Assembly (NCBI RefSeq): GCF_022788635.1
Contig: NZ_CP076024.1
Location: 1,798,001-1,862,000 of the forward strand
Source of the DNA: Methylobacter sp. S3L5C
GTDB taxonomy: Bacteria; Pseudomonadota; Gammaproteobacteria; Methylococcales; Methylomonadaceae
Reading direction: 5' to 3'
DNA length: 64,000 nucleotides
Shown: positions 1-10,000 of the stretch, piece after piece
Layout of the letters: the number at the start of each line of letters is the position of its first letter
Numbering within the stretch: the stretch's first letter is position 1
The notes under the pieces: model-generated
Told to the model about the DNA's origin: nothing
The model's database searches: none
Seen by the model: only the letters and a program-made list of their open reading frames with translations
Translations under genes and position numbers: made by a program

Positions 1-1182
1 AAACATGCAGGCACTTCCATCCACTAAAGTTGGACTACCCGGCAAAATAAAAAAACCGCTGGTGGGTGCTGTACTTCCATAAACCAGTGTTGTCCAATTC
101 CCGTTGCTATCCTGGCTTTCCGTAGACAGGAAGTATGTTCCATCGTGGAACATCATATTGGGAGCCGCCAAAATATTAGTCGGTGCCATAATAAGGCTAT
201 TTTGTAGAACAATGGTCTCTGAAGTTGGATCGTCCAGGTTTTCTATTGTAGTTGCGCTACGTGCACGGATGTAATTACTTGATGCTACGCCATTAAACCA
301 GTAAATATAATAATTGCCGTCGTTTGTATTGTAGAAAAGATTGGGGTTTTGATTAGTCGTATCAACCTCAGATTCTACAATAGTCTTCACATCAATAAAG
401 TTGATGCCATCGCTGCTCTCCGCAAGAACAATATAACTTGTGGCGCAGAAGTCCTTGGTATAGAGCATGTAGAATATATCGCCGACTTTTAAGACAGAAG
501 GCCATCTGCCGTTCAGGAATAAAGGGGAAGTTTGTTTAGTCCAGGTTTTCAGGTCATTACTTAAGGCCAGACCAACACCGCCGCAGTCAGCCTGAAGACC
601 ATAGTAACCGGAGTAGGCATAACCGCCACTATTGTTCTGCACCACGCTCATAGTATGTGGTGCTGCTGTCTCCCAAGGTTGATCCTGGACCATTACCGTG
701 TCGGGAGCACCAAGGTTGTAATAGCCAAATGCCGGTGTGTCTACTTCAAAATCATCAAAAAACTCGAAAGTAGTTTCACCGCTTGAGGTACTTGCAGCGT
801 TAGCATTACCATAGTACATGTAAAGATTAATACCACCGACTGGAACCATTGGTGCTTTTAACCACAAACTTGCAGTATGATTGACGGCGTCCCAAGTTTC
901 TATCCAGAATGAAATCTCGGTAACGCCATCGTCAGTAGTGAAACGTATATCGCTGCCATCACTGTTTGTCTTGGTAAAGTCGAAGGTACTGCCCAACGTA
1001 ACATGAACCTGAAAATTACTGAGTTGTGTATTTCCTGAGTTGATAACTGTAACGATATTGCGATCGCTCCATTGCGTATCAAGCCAGCCCTGATTGGACT
1101 GTACTGGCATGGATGACATTAGCAGCATTGTCAGAGCCACTTTGAAAACAAATGGTAATTTGCAAAAGTACGAAATTAGCAT
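1..1182 (-). CDS. Secreted DUF2341 / five-bladed-propeller-like protein, 3' part beyond window
   Basis: An open frame of 394 codons runs from an ATG at 1182 to the window edge without a stop, so the C-terminus is missing. The start is preceded by AGGTG about nine bases upstream and followed by a hydrophobic segment (residues 1-30) that looks like a signal peptide. Residues about 35-130 match the DUF2341 pattern (FQVHVTLGS, DGSDIRF, FWIETWD, LYMYYGNA), followed by a region rich in aromatic and Asp residues like glycosidase-type five-bladed propellers. It is clearly paralogous to residues about 50-445 of the protein at 10925-14662, in opposite orientation. Probably an extracellular glycan-binding or matrix protein next to polysaccharide genes; the catalytic role is unknown. 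Gene and partial status are firm, function is not. Confidence 0.8.
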   Translation of the reverse strand, partial: MLISYFCKLPFVFKVALTMLLMSSMPVQSNQGWLDTQWSDRNIVTVINSGNTQLSNFQVHVTLGSTFDFTKTNSDGSDIRFTTDDGVTEISFWIETWDAVNHTASLWLKAPMVPVGGINLYMYYGNANAASTSSGETTFEFFDDFEVDTPAFGYYNLGAPDTVMVQDQPWETAAPHTMSVVQNNSGGYAYSGYYGLQADCGGVGLALSNDLKTWTKQTSPLFLNGRWPSVLKVGDIFYMLYTKDFCATSYIVLAESSDGINFIDVKTIVESEVDTTNQNPNLFYNTNDGNYYIYWFNGVASSNYIRARSATTIENLDDPTSETIVLQNSLIMAPTNILAAPNMMFHDGTYFLSTESQDSNGNWTTLVYGSTAPTSGFFILPGSPTLVDGSACMF

Positions 1183-1412
1183 GATACGAAACACCTATAG
1201 TTTTTCAGAAAGTACACTTCCAGATTCGCTAGGGGGGTCCGAGAATAGAAAAACTACTGCGGAAAAGCTATTTCTGCCATACTCCGCTCATTTTTGTTAA
1301 ATAGCATAACTATTCGCCTCGAATGACCAAAAAATCTGACTAAAAAAAGCTTCTCCCGGCTACGTTTCCCATTCTCGGATAACCCTCGTGAGTTTTAAAT
1401 TCTGAATTAAAT

Positions 1413-2525
1413 TTAAACAGATTCTGTTTTTCTTGAAAGTATTGAAATGGCATCACTCACTTCTTCACATTGCGCTCTGCTTAAATTGGCGTGCATAGGC
1501 AACGAAAGAACTTCATTTGCTGCCTGTTCGGAATGGGGGAAATCGCCTTTGGTATAGCCCAAGTCCGCATAGGCAGGCAAAAGATGCACGGGAATTGGAT
1601 AATGGATGCCGGTCTGAATACCTTTGGCTTCTAATGTTTGCTGCCATTTGCTTCTTTGTCGAGTGCGGATCGCATAGATATGATACACGTGCCGGGCATA
1701 TGACATTGCCTCTGGTGTCTGTACGTCGCTATCGGCCAAGAGTTCGTTGTAATGCGCTGCTGTTGCTCGCCGTGCTTCGGTCCATTTTTCCAGGTGACGT
1801 AGTTTGACTCTTAGCACCGCACCCTGAATACCTTCCATGCGATAGTTATAGCCTTTGAGCACATGCTGATATTTCTGCTCTGCACCCCAGTCACGCAGCA
1901 TACGGATGGTGCGGGTATATTCGGCATTGTTGGTTACCACCATGCCGCCTTCTCCATAAGCACCCAGGTTTTTGCCGGGATAAAAACTAAAACAGCCCAT
2001 GTCACCCAAGCTACCTACACGTTTGCCTTTATACTCTGCGCCATGAGCCTGTGCGGCATCTTCAATGACTACCAAACCATGGCGCTTGGCGATTTCCAGA
2101 ATAGGATCCATGTCCGCCGGTTGACCATACAGATGCACAGGAATTATGGCTTTGGTTTTTTCGGTGATTGCCTTTTCGATTGCCTTTACATCAATAGTGA
2201 AAGTGCCCGGATCAATATCCACAAATACGGTCTTGGCACCGGTATAGTCAATTGCCGCTACGGTCGCCACAAAGGTAAAGGGGACGGTAATTACCTCGTC
2301 GTTTTGACCTACACCCGCTGCGAGCAGGGCAAGATGTAATGCACTCGTTCCGGTGTTTACGCCAATCCCGTATTGGGCCTGGCTATAGGTGGCAAATTCC
2401 TGTTCAAATAAGGCTACTTCGGTGCCCAAAGTAAACTGACAGCTTTCCAATACACCTTGAATGGCTGCATTGACTTCATCTTTAATTTCGGTGTATTGGG
2501 TTTTCAGATCGACGAACGGTATCAT
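1413..2525 (-). CDS. DegT/DnrJ/EryC1/StrS-type sugar aminotransferase (WbpE-like)
   Basis: A 370-residue PLP-dependent nucleotide-sugar aminotransferase of normal family length. It starts MIPFVDLKTQY, typical of this family, has the GTSALHLAL cofactor loop near residue 59, the EDAAQAHGA motif near residue 155, and the Schiff-base lysine in the SFYPGKNLGA segment near residue 184. It converts a 3-keto nucleotide sugar to the 3-amino sugar with glutamate as usual donor. Its start overlaps the stop of the Gfo/Idh oxidoreductase by four bases, so the two are translationally coupled. With that dehydrogenase and the acetyltransferase upstream it forms the B, E and D steps of a UDP-2,3-diacetamido-2,3-dideoxyuronate route as known from P. 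aeruginosa wbp genes. The substrate is inferred from the neighbours; the enzyme class is secure. Confidence 0.88.
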   Translation of the reverse strand: MIPFVDLKTQYTEIKDEVNAAIQGVLESCQFTLGTEVALFEQEFATYSQAQYGIGVNTGTSALHLALLAAGVGQNDEVITVPFTFVATVAAIDYTGAKTVFVDIDPGTFTIDVKAIEKAITEKTKAIIPVHLYGQPADMDPILEIAKRHGLVVIEDAAQAHGAEYKGKRVGSLGDMGCFSFYPGKNLGAYGEGGMVVTNNAEYTRTIRMLRDWGAEQKYQHVLKGYNYRMEGIQGAVLRVKLRHLEKWTEARRATAAHYNELLADSDVQTPEAMSYARHVYHIYAIRTRQRSKWQQTLEAKGIQTGIHYPIPVHLLPAYADLGYTKGDFPHSEQAANEVLSLPMHANLSRAQCEEVSDAISILSRKTESV

Positions 2526-3565
2526 GCTACTTTCCTGCCTTGATGCATATGTATGCCGTTAAGTTCGACACATCGGCCACGCTCGTTCATTGAGCGGGTA
2601 GCGGCTTCGATTAATTTTATTACTCGCAAGCCTAGTGCGCCGTCGGTTAATGGCGTCTTGCCATTTTCAATACAGTCGACAAAATGTTTGCCCTCGACGC
2701 TGAGTGCCTCGCTGGCATCCAACTTGGGAGCTCTCATATCTCCGGTGCGGTAGCCAACCCGCATTTCGTAAATTTGCCGGGGGTCATCGGTAAAGCTGAC
2801 ACCTTTGTCGTAAATCTTAATTTTTTCACTCGGTTCAAGATCGTCATAAATGATCATTTGTTTGCTGCCGCCGATGAGTATCTGCCGTACTTTTACCGGT
2901 GCCAGCCAACTGGCATTGATATGCGCGATAATTCCCGAATCATAGAACAAGGTAAGGTAGGCCAGGTTTTCCGGTGTGCCGGGAAAGTGGTTGGTACCCA
3001 CAGCAGATACTGCGATTGGCTGTTCTCCGAGTAGATAGTCAAGAATTGAGAAGTCATGTACCGCTAAATCAGAGATGACGTTAACATCCCGCTGAAACAA
3101 ACCGAGATTGATTCGGGTAGAATCGTAGTAAAGAATATCACCGAGTTCACCTGCCTTTACCATATCCCCCATCCTGCATACCGCACCAGTGTAAAGGAAA
3201 GTATGGTCGACCATGAGTACTAGCTTACGCTTTTCAGCTTCATCAACCAGCATGCGTGCCTGAATCGATGTCTCGGTCATGGGTTTTTCCATCCACAAAT
3301 GCTTGCCAGCCTTGAGGGCAGCCATTCCCAGTTCAAAATGGGTACTGACTGGTGTCGCCACTGCAATGGCATCGATTTCTTTATTCTCGATCAGATCCTG
3401 AAAACGCGTAGTAGTCTTAATCCCTGGATAGCGATTCTGCATTAATTCTAGTCTTTTCGGATCAAGATCAGCAACACTTTCAACTTTAATTCCCGGGGTC
3501 TCGCTGAAGTTCCTTACCAAATTAGGACCCCAGTAACCGTACCCAATAACGCCTATTTTAATCAT
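2522..3565 (-). CDS. Gfo/Idh/MocA-family nucleotide-sugar dehydrogenase (WbpB-like)
   Basis: An NAD(P)-dependent oxidoreductase with an N-terminal Rossmann motif (IGVIGYGYWGPNLVRN) and the family signature WMEKPMTET near residue 94, where the lysine is catalytic. I place the start at 3565, where AAGGAAAG sits at ribosome-binding distance; the frame is open to 3643 but the extra 26 residues do not look like the family. From 3565 the protein has 347 residues, normal for the family. It probably oxidises the 3-hydroxyl of a UDP-N-acetyl-glucuronate-type sugar, supplying the keto sugar to the aminotransferase encoded directly downstream. The four-base overlap with that gene supports one operon with the acetyltransferase. 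Exact substrate is inferred from context. Confidence 0.87.
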   Translation of the reverse strand: MIKIGVIGYGYWGPNLVRNFSETPGIKVESVADLDPKRLELMQNRYPGIKTTTRFQDLIENKEIDAIAVATPVSTHFELGMAALKAGKHLWMEKPMTETSIQARMLVDEAEKRKLVLMVDHTFLYTGAVCRMGDMVKAGELGDILYYDSTRINLGLFQRDVNVISDLAVHDFSILDYLLGEQPIAVSAVGTNHFPGTPENLAYLTLFYDSGIIAHINASWLAPVKVRQILIGGSKQMIIYDDLEPSEKIKIYDKGVSFTDDPRQIYEMRVGYRTGDMRAPKLDASEALSVEGKHFVDCIENGKTPLTDGALGLRVIKLIEAATRSMNERGRCVELNGIHMHQGRKVA

Positions 3566-3683
3566 GATAGCTTTCCTTAAATCGAATAAAAAAATTGTAT
3601 TATTTATGTCGGCATGTTTGCTTGGTTTTGATAATCCAGGCAACAGCGAGAACCGATAGAACGGCTATCAAAGATATCGTTAG

Positions 3684-4160
3684 TTACTCTTGAGTTCGTG
3701 TATGTCCAATCACACGTGCAGGAACGCCGGCAACAATTGCATAATCGGGGACATCCTTGGTAACTACCGCGCCGGCACCGATCAGAGCATTTTTTCCGAT
3801 AGTTATGCCGCACAGGATAGTTGCATTACTGCCGATTGAGGCACCTGATTTAATGCGGGTGCGAATTAATTGCCAATCAGCTTCCGTTTGTAATTCGCCG
3901 TCTTCACCGACTGCTTTTGGGTAGGTGTCATTAATAAACATGACACCATGGCCTACGAATACACACTCCTCAATTTCTACACCCTCACAGATGAAGCTGT
4001 GGCTTGAAATTTTGCATCGGGCACCAATCGAGGCACCTTTCTGTATTTCCACAAAGGTGCCAATCTTGGTATCAGCGCCAATTTTGCAACCATACAGGTT
4101 AACGAGATCGGGGTGAAATATAACGACACCTTCACCTAACTGAACATCTTGGTTTATCAT
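3684..4160 (-). CDS. Left-handed beta-helix N-acetyltransferase (WbpD-like)
   Basis: A 158-residue protein built almost wholly of hexapeptide repeats (for example IGADTKIGTFVEI, ISSHSFICEGVEI, IGKNALIGAGAVV), ending in the VTKDVPDYAIVAGVPARVIG signature of sugar O/N-acetyltransferases. It would use acetyl-CoA to acetylate the 3-amino group made by the aminotransferase. It is the first gene of the three-gene minus-strand set and starts after a GGAG-type site. It is slightly shorter than P. aeruginosa WbpD but complete at both ends. The acyltransferase fold is certain; the sugar specificity is inferred from its partners. Confidence 0.86.
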   Translation of the reverse strand: MINQDVQLGEGVVIFHPDLVNLYGCKIGADTKIGTFVEIQKGASIGARCKISSHSFICEGVEIEECVFVGHGVMFINDTYPKAVGEDGELQTEADWQLIRTRIKSGASIGSNATILCGITIGKNALIGAGAVVTKDVPDYAIVAGVPARVIGHTRTQE

Positions 4161-4591
4161 TGATTACTTGCTCCGAAGGTAACGGGTCAATAGCAGGGTT
4201 AAGTTATACATGGGGTTATCCAATTATCCATAATTAACATTATTTTTAAATTTTTCATTTTAAAGTATAGATCAAACTTATTGCTTTATGGTTAACGATT
4301 CCCCATAAATCATCTGAAAATGTTATTTGTTAACAAATTCGGTATTGTCTTAAATTATAGTTTTTTAAACCAACTAAACAATTGGTATAAGTACCTACGT
4401 AAAAATACTGACAGCTGATGCTTACATATCTAACAAAAAAAATCAGTTGTCTTTGCTTTCAAGCATCGAAATATCATCGGTAGATAAAAAATAGTTAACG
4501 ACTAGCAACTAACTGACTGTAAAAATTGCCAGGTTGTCGGATTTAAACTCAGCATTGACTGTAGTTAGAATTAAACCATACGGTGTATGGA
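4161..4591. other. Gene-free AT-rich spacer with probable promoter of the sugar operon
   Basis: This 431-base stretch between the acetyltransferase start and the end of the sugar transferase has no plausible coding frame in either direction. It is strongly AT-rich and should hold the promoter for the minus-strand acetyltransferase operon. I see no clear hairpin terminator for the upstream sugar transferase gene and no recognisable operator. Confidence 0.5.
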
Positions 4592-5767
4592 TTACACCCC
4601 ACCTCTGCACTTTAAAACAGTCTCAATCGTTCTGAATAATATATTTATATCCAATAGAAGAGACCAGTTCTGAATATACCGAATATCGAGCCTCACCGAA
4701 TCATCCCATTCGGTCTTGCTTCGACCTTCTACTTGCCAAAGCCCTGTAATACCTGGTTTCATCTCAAGTATTCGCTGGAGATGCCACGCTTGGTATTTCT
4801 CGACTTCGTAAGGAAGAGGTGGCCTCGGTCCAACCAGGCTCATATCCCCCTTTAATACATTAAAAAACTGCGGCAATTCATCAATACTGGTTTTTCGAAT
4901 GAATCTTCCAACCTTGGTTATTCTGGGATCCGATTTAATTTTATAGAATGGTTTTTCCGTATCCCCCTGATTGACTTTAGTGTGGCTACCTTTAATAAAA
5001 TTGTGGATGTATTCACGGTGTATTTTGTCATCCAAATTCACCTGCATGGAGCGAAATTTGTAAAAGTTGAAAGGAGTGCCTTGTCTGCCCAATCGGATTT
5101 GCCTGAAAATCATGGGGCCCGGTGATGTTGCTTTAACAGCCAATGCTGTTACTAACATAACCGGCAGGAAAATAATGATACCGATAATCGAACCTATGAT
5201 GTCGACGCCTCTTTTTAATAGTAATTTAAACCATGAACTGCTTTTTGAATTCTTTAACTTAAAAGGGAAAGCATCTGGCCGAATAGAGCCAATTTTTTCA
5301 AGGCTTTCAAAAATATGATCAGGATAACTTGAGGTAGTCGCAGAAAATTGTGGCTTTTTATTGCCATTAACTAATTTTTCACAGAGTTCTTTCGCGCCTT
5401 TTTCGTCAGTATGAGGAAGAAGGACTCCTATAGTTCGATTATTGACAAAGCCGCTAATGTCGGTATCTCGAATCTTTTTTCGAATGATATCCAAGATGTT
5501 TTTCATATTAACGGCTTCGCTTTCGGTCTCTTTTTCAAGGGTCAGTAAGATAATTGATAGCGTGGACTTGGACCGTTGCGCCCTAAGCTTCTCAAGACGT
5601 AACTGGTCAATAAAATATGAATCGAAAAATAGCTCATCGGAAGCAATCCGATATTGGCTCGAATTATTCGGCAGAGCGGACGATGGTTCAAATTCTTCCA
5701 GGAAAGAGCCGGTATTTTTTATTTTCATTTCAATGCTATGTGGTTTCATATAATCCAAATCCTGCAA
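4592..5767 (-). CDS. Priming glycosyl-1-phosphate transferase with GGDEF-like N-terminal domain
   Basis: A 391-residue protein with two parts. Residues about 185-391 are a bacterial sugar transferase (WcaJ/ExoY/PglC superfamily): a membrane helix or reentrant segment (about 190-215), then SPGPMIFRQIRLGRQG, FYKFRSMQ, DELPQFFNVLKGDMSLVGPRP and PGITGLWQV. These enzymes move a sugar phosphate onto undecaprenyl phosphate to begin exopolysaccharide or O-unit synthesis. Residues about 45-150 look like a degenerate GGDEF/nucleotide-cyclase-type fold (FDSYFIDQLRLEKLRAQRSK, then IRDTDISGFVNNRTIGVLLPHT), with the GGDEF signature lost. The start at 5767 is uncertain; Met-7 is an alternative. It probably belongs to the neighbouring sugar genes. 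Transferase call is strong; the N-terminal assignment is moderate. Confidence 0.85.
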   Translation of the reverse strand: MQDLDYMKPHSIEMKIKNTGSFLEEFEPSSALPNNSSQYRIASDELFFDSYFIDQLRLEKLRAQRSKSTLSIILLTLEKETESEAVNMKNILDIIRKKIRDTDISGFVNNRTIGVLLPHTDEKGAKELCEKLVNGNKKPQFSATTSSYPDHIFESLEKIGSIRPDAFPFKLKNSKSSSWFKLLLKRGVDIIGSIIGIIIFLPVMLVTALAVKATSPGPMIFRQIRLGRQGTPFNFYKFRSMQVNLDDKIHREYIHNFIKGSHTKVNQGDTEKPFYKIKSDPRITKVGRFIRKTSIDELPQFFNVLKGDMSLVGPRPPLPYEVEKYQAWHLQRILEMKPGITGLWQVEGRSKTEWDDSVRLDIRYIQNWSLLLDINILFRTIETVLKCRGGV

Positions 5768-7047
5768 GTTCCAAGAACTTGTTTATGATTTTTTAGTTAC
5801 CTGTTTGTTTAAAGCATTTTTTTAACATAAACAGGCCGATATTATTTACCTGCTTTTCTAATTACCTGATTACCCGAGTGCTTCAGTCTGCAATAAAACG
5901 TCGTTATACCTGCAGGGAAGCCGAAATTCAGAATTATGCGTGATAACTTTAGCGTAATTTTAAAGTTTAGACAGGCTTCCGCATTTAAACCAACATGACT
6001 GAGATTTCTTGATGATCAGGTCTACTTACTCACTTCTGTTTTTTATCATTTTAGATTTTGTGTGCTTGATTTACGCCCCGCTATTTTATGGGTTTGTTTT
6101 TTGAATAATATTGAAAAATGATATTTGTTTTTAGGTGCATGGGCATTTTTTTAATCAGGACAAACTATGTTAAATAATCCAACAGCTGGTTGTTTGTATG
6201 AAAGTCTACAATTGATCAAATTTTTGCCCGTTTACGATGGCCAACTATAAAAAGACTGACGATGTAACCTTCCAAATCGGTGATGCAGGTTTTGGTAAAC
6301 ACTATCGAATATGGTAATTCGTTTGTATTAAAAATATATGGCTAGTCGTTCTGATTTGCGATTTTTTGAAAAATTATAACTTCAGCCCTATCTCTTTGGA
6401 GAATACGTAGTAAGACTATCTATAGATATGTAGCTTTCGAGATAGCAAGAGAAAAGTCGCAATTCGTGTCTGTTAATGAGTATAGTAGATTAAAAAAATA
6501 ATTAGCAGGTTCTAAAAAAATCAGGCAACAATTTTTTTTAAATCCTCATATTTTGATTTGCCGCAAAAAACTCATTAATAAAATCACCCTGAATTGTAAA
6601 AGTTAATTTACGTCAGTAATATATTTTTCTGATTTTAAAAAATAACAGGCCATAAGAATATTTATGTAGCGAAGTGAAGCATAAAAAAACTGACACTTTT
6701 TTGGTAAACACAGCGAGATAGTTAGCTTGTTGAAATGTGAATAGGCGTTGGATATGTAAAACGACTAACTTGTTCTGTTAGATCATATTAGGTATTTATA
6801 CGTATTGTGATTAAGTTCAAAATATTATAATTTGTGCTTAAAGTGGCTAAGCAGGGTATTAACTTTTTATCAGATCGCTGTTTATAGTATTGCCGGTTAG
6901 ACGCGATTTATGCAACTTTGGCTCATGCTTTTTGTAAATCTACCATAGAACATAGTTAGTTAGCAGAAAATTTACATTATAATTTTTTTACGCAAATGTC
7001 CTTTAGGATAAATGCCTCGTCATTATAATTAGATAGGATATTTTTTT
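5768..7047. other. Long AT-rich region without recognisable genes
   Basis: Nearly 1.3 kb separates two divergently transcribed genes. Frames in both directions are broken by frequent stops and I find no protein-like stretch, tRNA or clear hairpin terminator. It must contain the promoters of the minus-strand sugar transferase and the plus-strand propeller gene, the latter with an AGGATA ribosome-binding site just before 7048. Its base composition is more AT-rich than the flanking genes. It could hold an unrecognised small RNA or the decayed remains of lost genes. Confidence 0.45.
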
Positions 7048-10000
7048 ATGTACAGTTTATCTCGACAATGTGGCTGTATGAGTTCGATGCGCATTGCGTG
7101 CCGTCTACTAATAAATTTATTTGTAATTACCTTGATGGCCTTTCTTGCAGTTGACTCCGTATCGGCATTATCGAACGTCGTTACGTATCATTATGATATC
7201 AGTCGCTCCGGTTTGAATGCGAACGAAGTTACTCTCACTCCAGCTAATGTCAATTCGGGACAGTTTGGTAAGCTTTTTTCCCATACTGTTGATGGACCGG
7301 TGTATCCCCAACCGCTATACGTTGAAAATCTGATAATTCCAGATCAGGGAATCCACAATGTCGTCTTTGTGGCGACAGATAACGACACGGTGTATGCCTT
7401 CGATGCCGATTCAAACGCTGATTCAAATGCGAGCCCGCTTTGGAGTGTCAGCCTCATCGATACCGCCCATGGTGCAGCTCCGGGAGCCACGGCTGTGGCG
7501 GGTACTGATATTGATTGCCTGGATACTTTTGCCAGTGGAGTCACCGGCACACCGGTGATTGACACCACTACAGGTACGATGTATCTCGACGCGACTTCCA
7601 AGGAGAATGGGGCAATCGTGCATCGCCTGCACGCCCTCGACATTACTACAGGCGCAGAAAAGGCACCTGGGCCGATTCTTGTAAAGCCGACTGTTGGCTC
7701 AACTAATTTTGATCCAGCCAAGGAACATCAAAAGGCTGGCCTTCTACTGGTGAATGGTACTTTGTTTGTGGCCTTCGGCTCGCATTGTGATGCCAATCCG
7801 TTTCATGGTTGGTTAGTCGCTTATGATGTTGCAACATTTACCCAAAAAGCAGCCTTTAACTCCACACCGAACAGTAGCGTAGGGGGCGGGATATGGATGA
7901 GTGGAGGGGGTATTGCTGCGGATGCCAATTCGAGCATTTACTTTGGCACGGGAAATGGTACCTACTTCGACGTGACATCACCTACATCATTTGGCAACTC
8001 GGTGATGAAATTAGGGCAGCCAATCAACGGGTCGCTTCCTGTACTTGACTGGTTTACACCCTATAATCAAAGCCAACTAGATACTCAAAATCTTGATCAG
8101 GGCGGTGGAGGCATCTTGTTGTTGCCTGACCAGCCTGCAGGATCGCCCAAACAGCATTTACTGCTTACAGGCGGTAAAGATGGGACCATTTACCTGCTCG
8201 ATAGGGATAATATGGGACACTATAATGTCAACAATAATAATGCAGCCTGGCAGAGTATTCCCAATGCAACACCTGGCTTATGGTCGACACCGGCATGGTG
8301 GAACAACAATGTCTATTTGGCCGGCAGCGGTGATGCCGGAGAAGCCAGCGATTATTTGAGGGCTTATCGTTTTAATCCTTCCACAGGGTTACTCTCTGAT
8401 GTTCCTACGTCTCATACTTCGGCGCTATTCTCGTTCCCCGGACCGACACCCTCTGTATCATCGAACGGGACAAATAACGCCATCGTATGGGCCTTGCAAA
8501 CCGACCAATTCGGCCTTGAGGGCGTTAATAACGGCCCGGCTGTTCTTCATGCTTATGATGCGACAAATCTGGCGATCGAGCTGTATAACTCAGCACAGAA
8601 TTTATCGCGCGACAATCCAGGGCTTGCCGTAAAAATGGCGGTTCCGACCGTGATCAACGGTAAAGTTTATGTGGGTACGCAGACACAACTGAGCGTTTTT
8701 GGCGAACTGCCCTTGTTTGCGAGTGTAAGTGTGAATCCGGCCAGTGTGGTGGGCGGCGCTTCCTCAACGGGAACGATAACGCTTTCGACAGGTGCGCCAG
8801 CGGGCGGTATGATTGTGACGCTTGGCAGTAACTCTCCAATCGCAAGCGTTCCAGCCAGCGTTGCCATTGCTGCCGGGGCAACCAGCACCACTTTTCCCAT
8901 AACTACGCTTGCCGTTATGAGTGCCACTACGGTAACTATTTCAGCGACTGACGGCATCACGCCACAAAGTGCGAACCTGAGGGTGAATCCTGTTTCGGCG
9001 GGAGGTGCTGTTAGCTTTGTCCAAGCTGCCGGGAACTTCGGCGAGTCAGTGCCCTACACGGTAAATATAACACCAACTCCGGGAGATTTTCTTGCCGTGT
9101 TTGTCTGGCAGATTGAAGCGTCAACGACTCCCTCAGTCATGACTGACGATGTCGGAAGCGTCTACACAAAAGATTGCGACTTTACTTTCGAACAGGGCAA
9201 CGGCGTCAGGCGTCTAACTGTTTATCATTTGGCAAATGCACCCAGTGGAATTACGGGGGTCAACATCACTCCGAACAAGCCATCGCGTACAATCGTTGCC
9301 GAGTACTCGGGAATGCCAACCAGCGGAGCAATGCTTGATGGATGCGGTACGGTAAACAATCAGACTGTTGCAAGTACAGTCTGGTCTTCCTTGTCCATCC
9401 CCACCACAGCTAACGATTTAGTCTTTGGGCTGACTGAAACCGGATACTCGGGTAATGCCGGCTTTGCTCCGACCGGGGCCTGGACGGGCCGATTTACGCA
9501 ACACGACCCGGTCGACATTGACGATAGCTATTTTGGGGATCAGATCAATGTGGCACCAGGGAGTTACACGGCAACCGGTACTTCCACGGTTTCAGTTCCA
9601 AAATCCTCTGTTGTAGTCGCGTTTAAAACTACCGCAAGCCCTGTGGCCTTGGCCTTGGCGTCGGTGACCCTGAGTCCGGCGAGTGTACCAGGTGGTAGTT
9701 TATCGACGGGAACTGTGGCACTGAACGCGGTAGCACCTTCCGGCGGTGCGATCGTCGCGTTATCAAGTTCAAATTCTTCGGTCACGGTACCATCGAGCGT
9801 GACTGTTGCCGCTAATGCAACAAGTGCGACGTTTCCCGTGGCTACAAGTGGAGTCAGTGCGGTGACTCCGGTCACGATAACGGGCACTTACAACGGAACG
9901 CAAACCGGGACACTGACGGTGAATCCACTTCCAGCAGCCGCATTATCCTCGGTGAGCATCAGTCCCACGGCGGTGATCGGAGGTGTTTCTTCGACCGGGA

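Noticed and set aside
1094-1300. Plus-strand frame over the start of the left-edge gene
   Set aside because: It is antisense to a clear signal peptide region and has no homology-like pattern.
3604-3813. Minus-strand frame rich in Cys and Arg
   Set aside because: It overlaps the end of the acetyltransferase in another frame and has the composition of a shadow frame.
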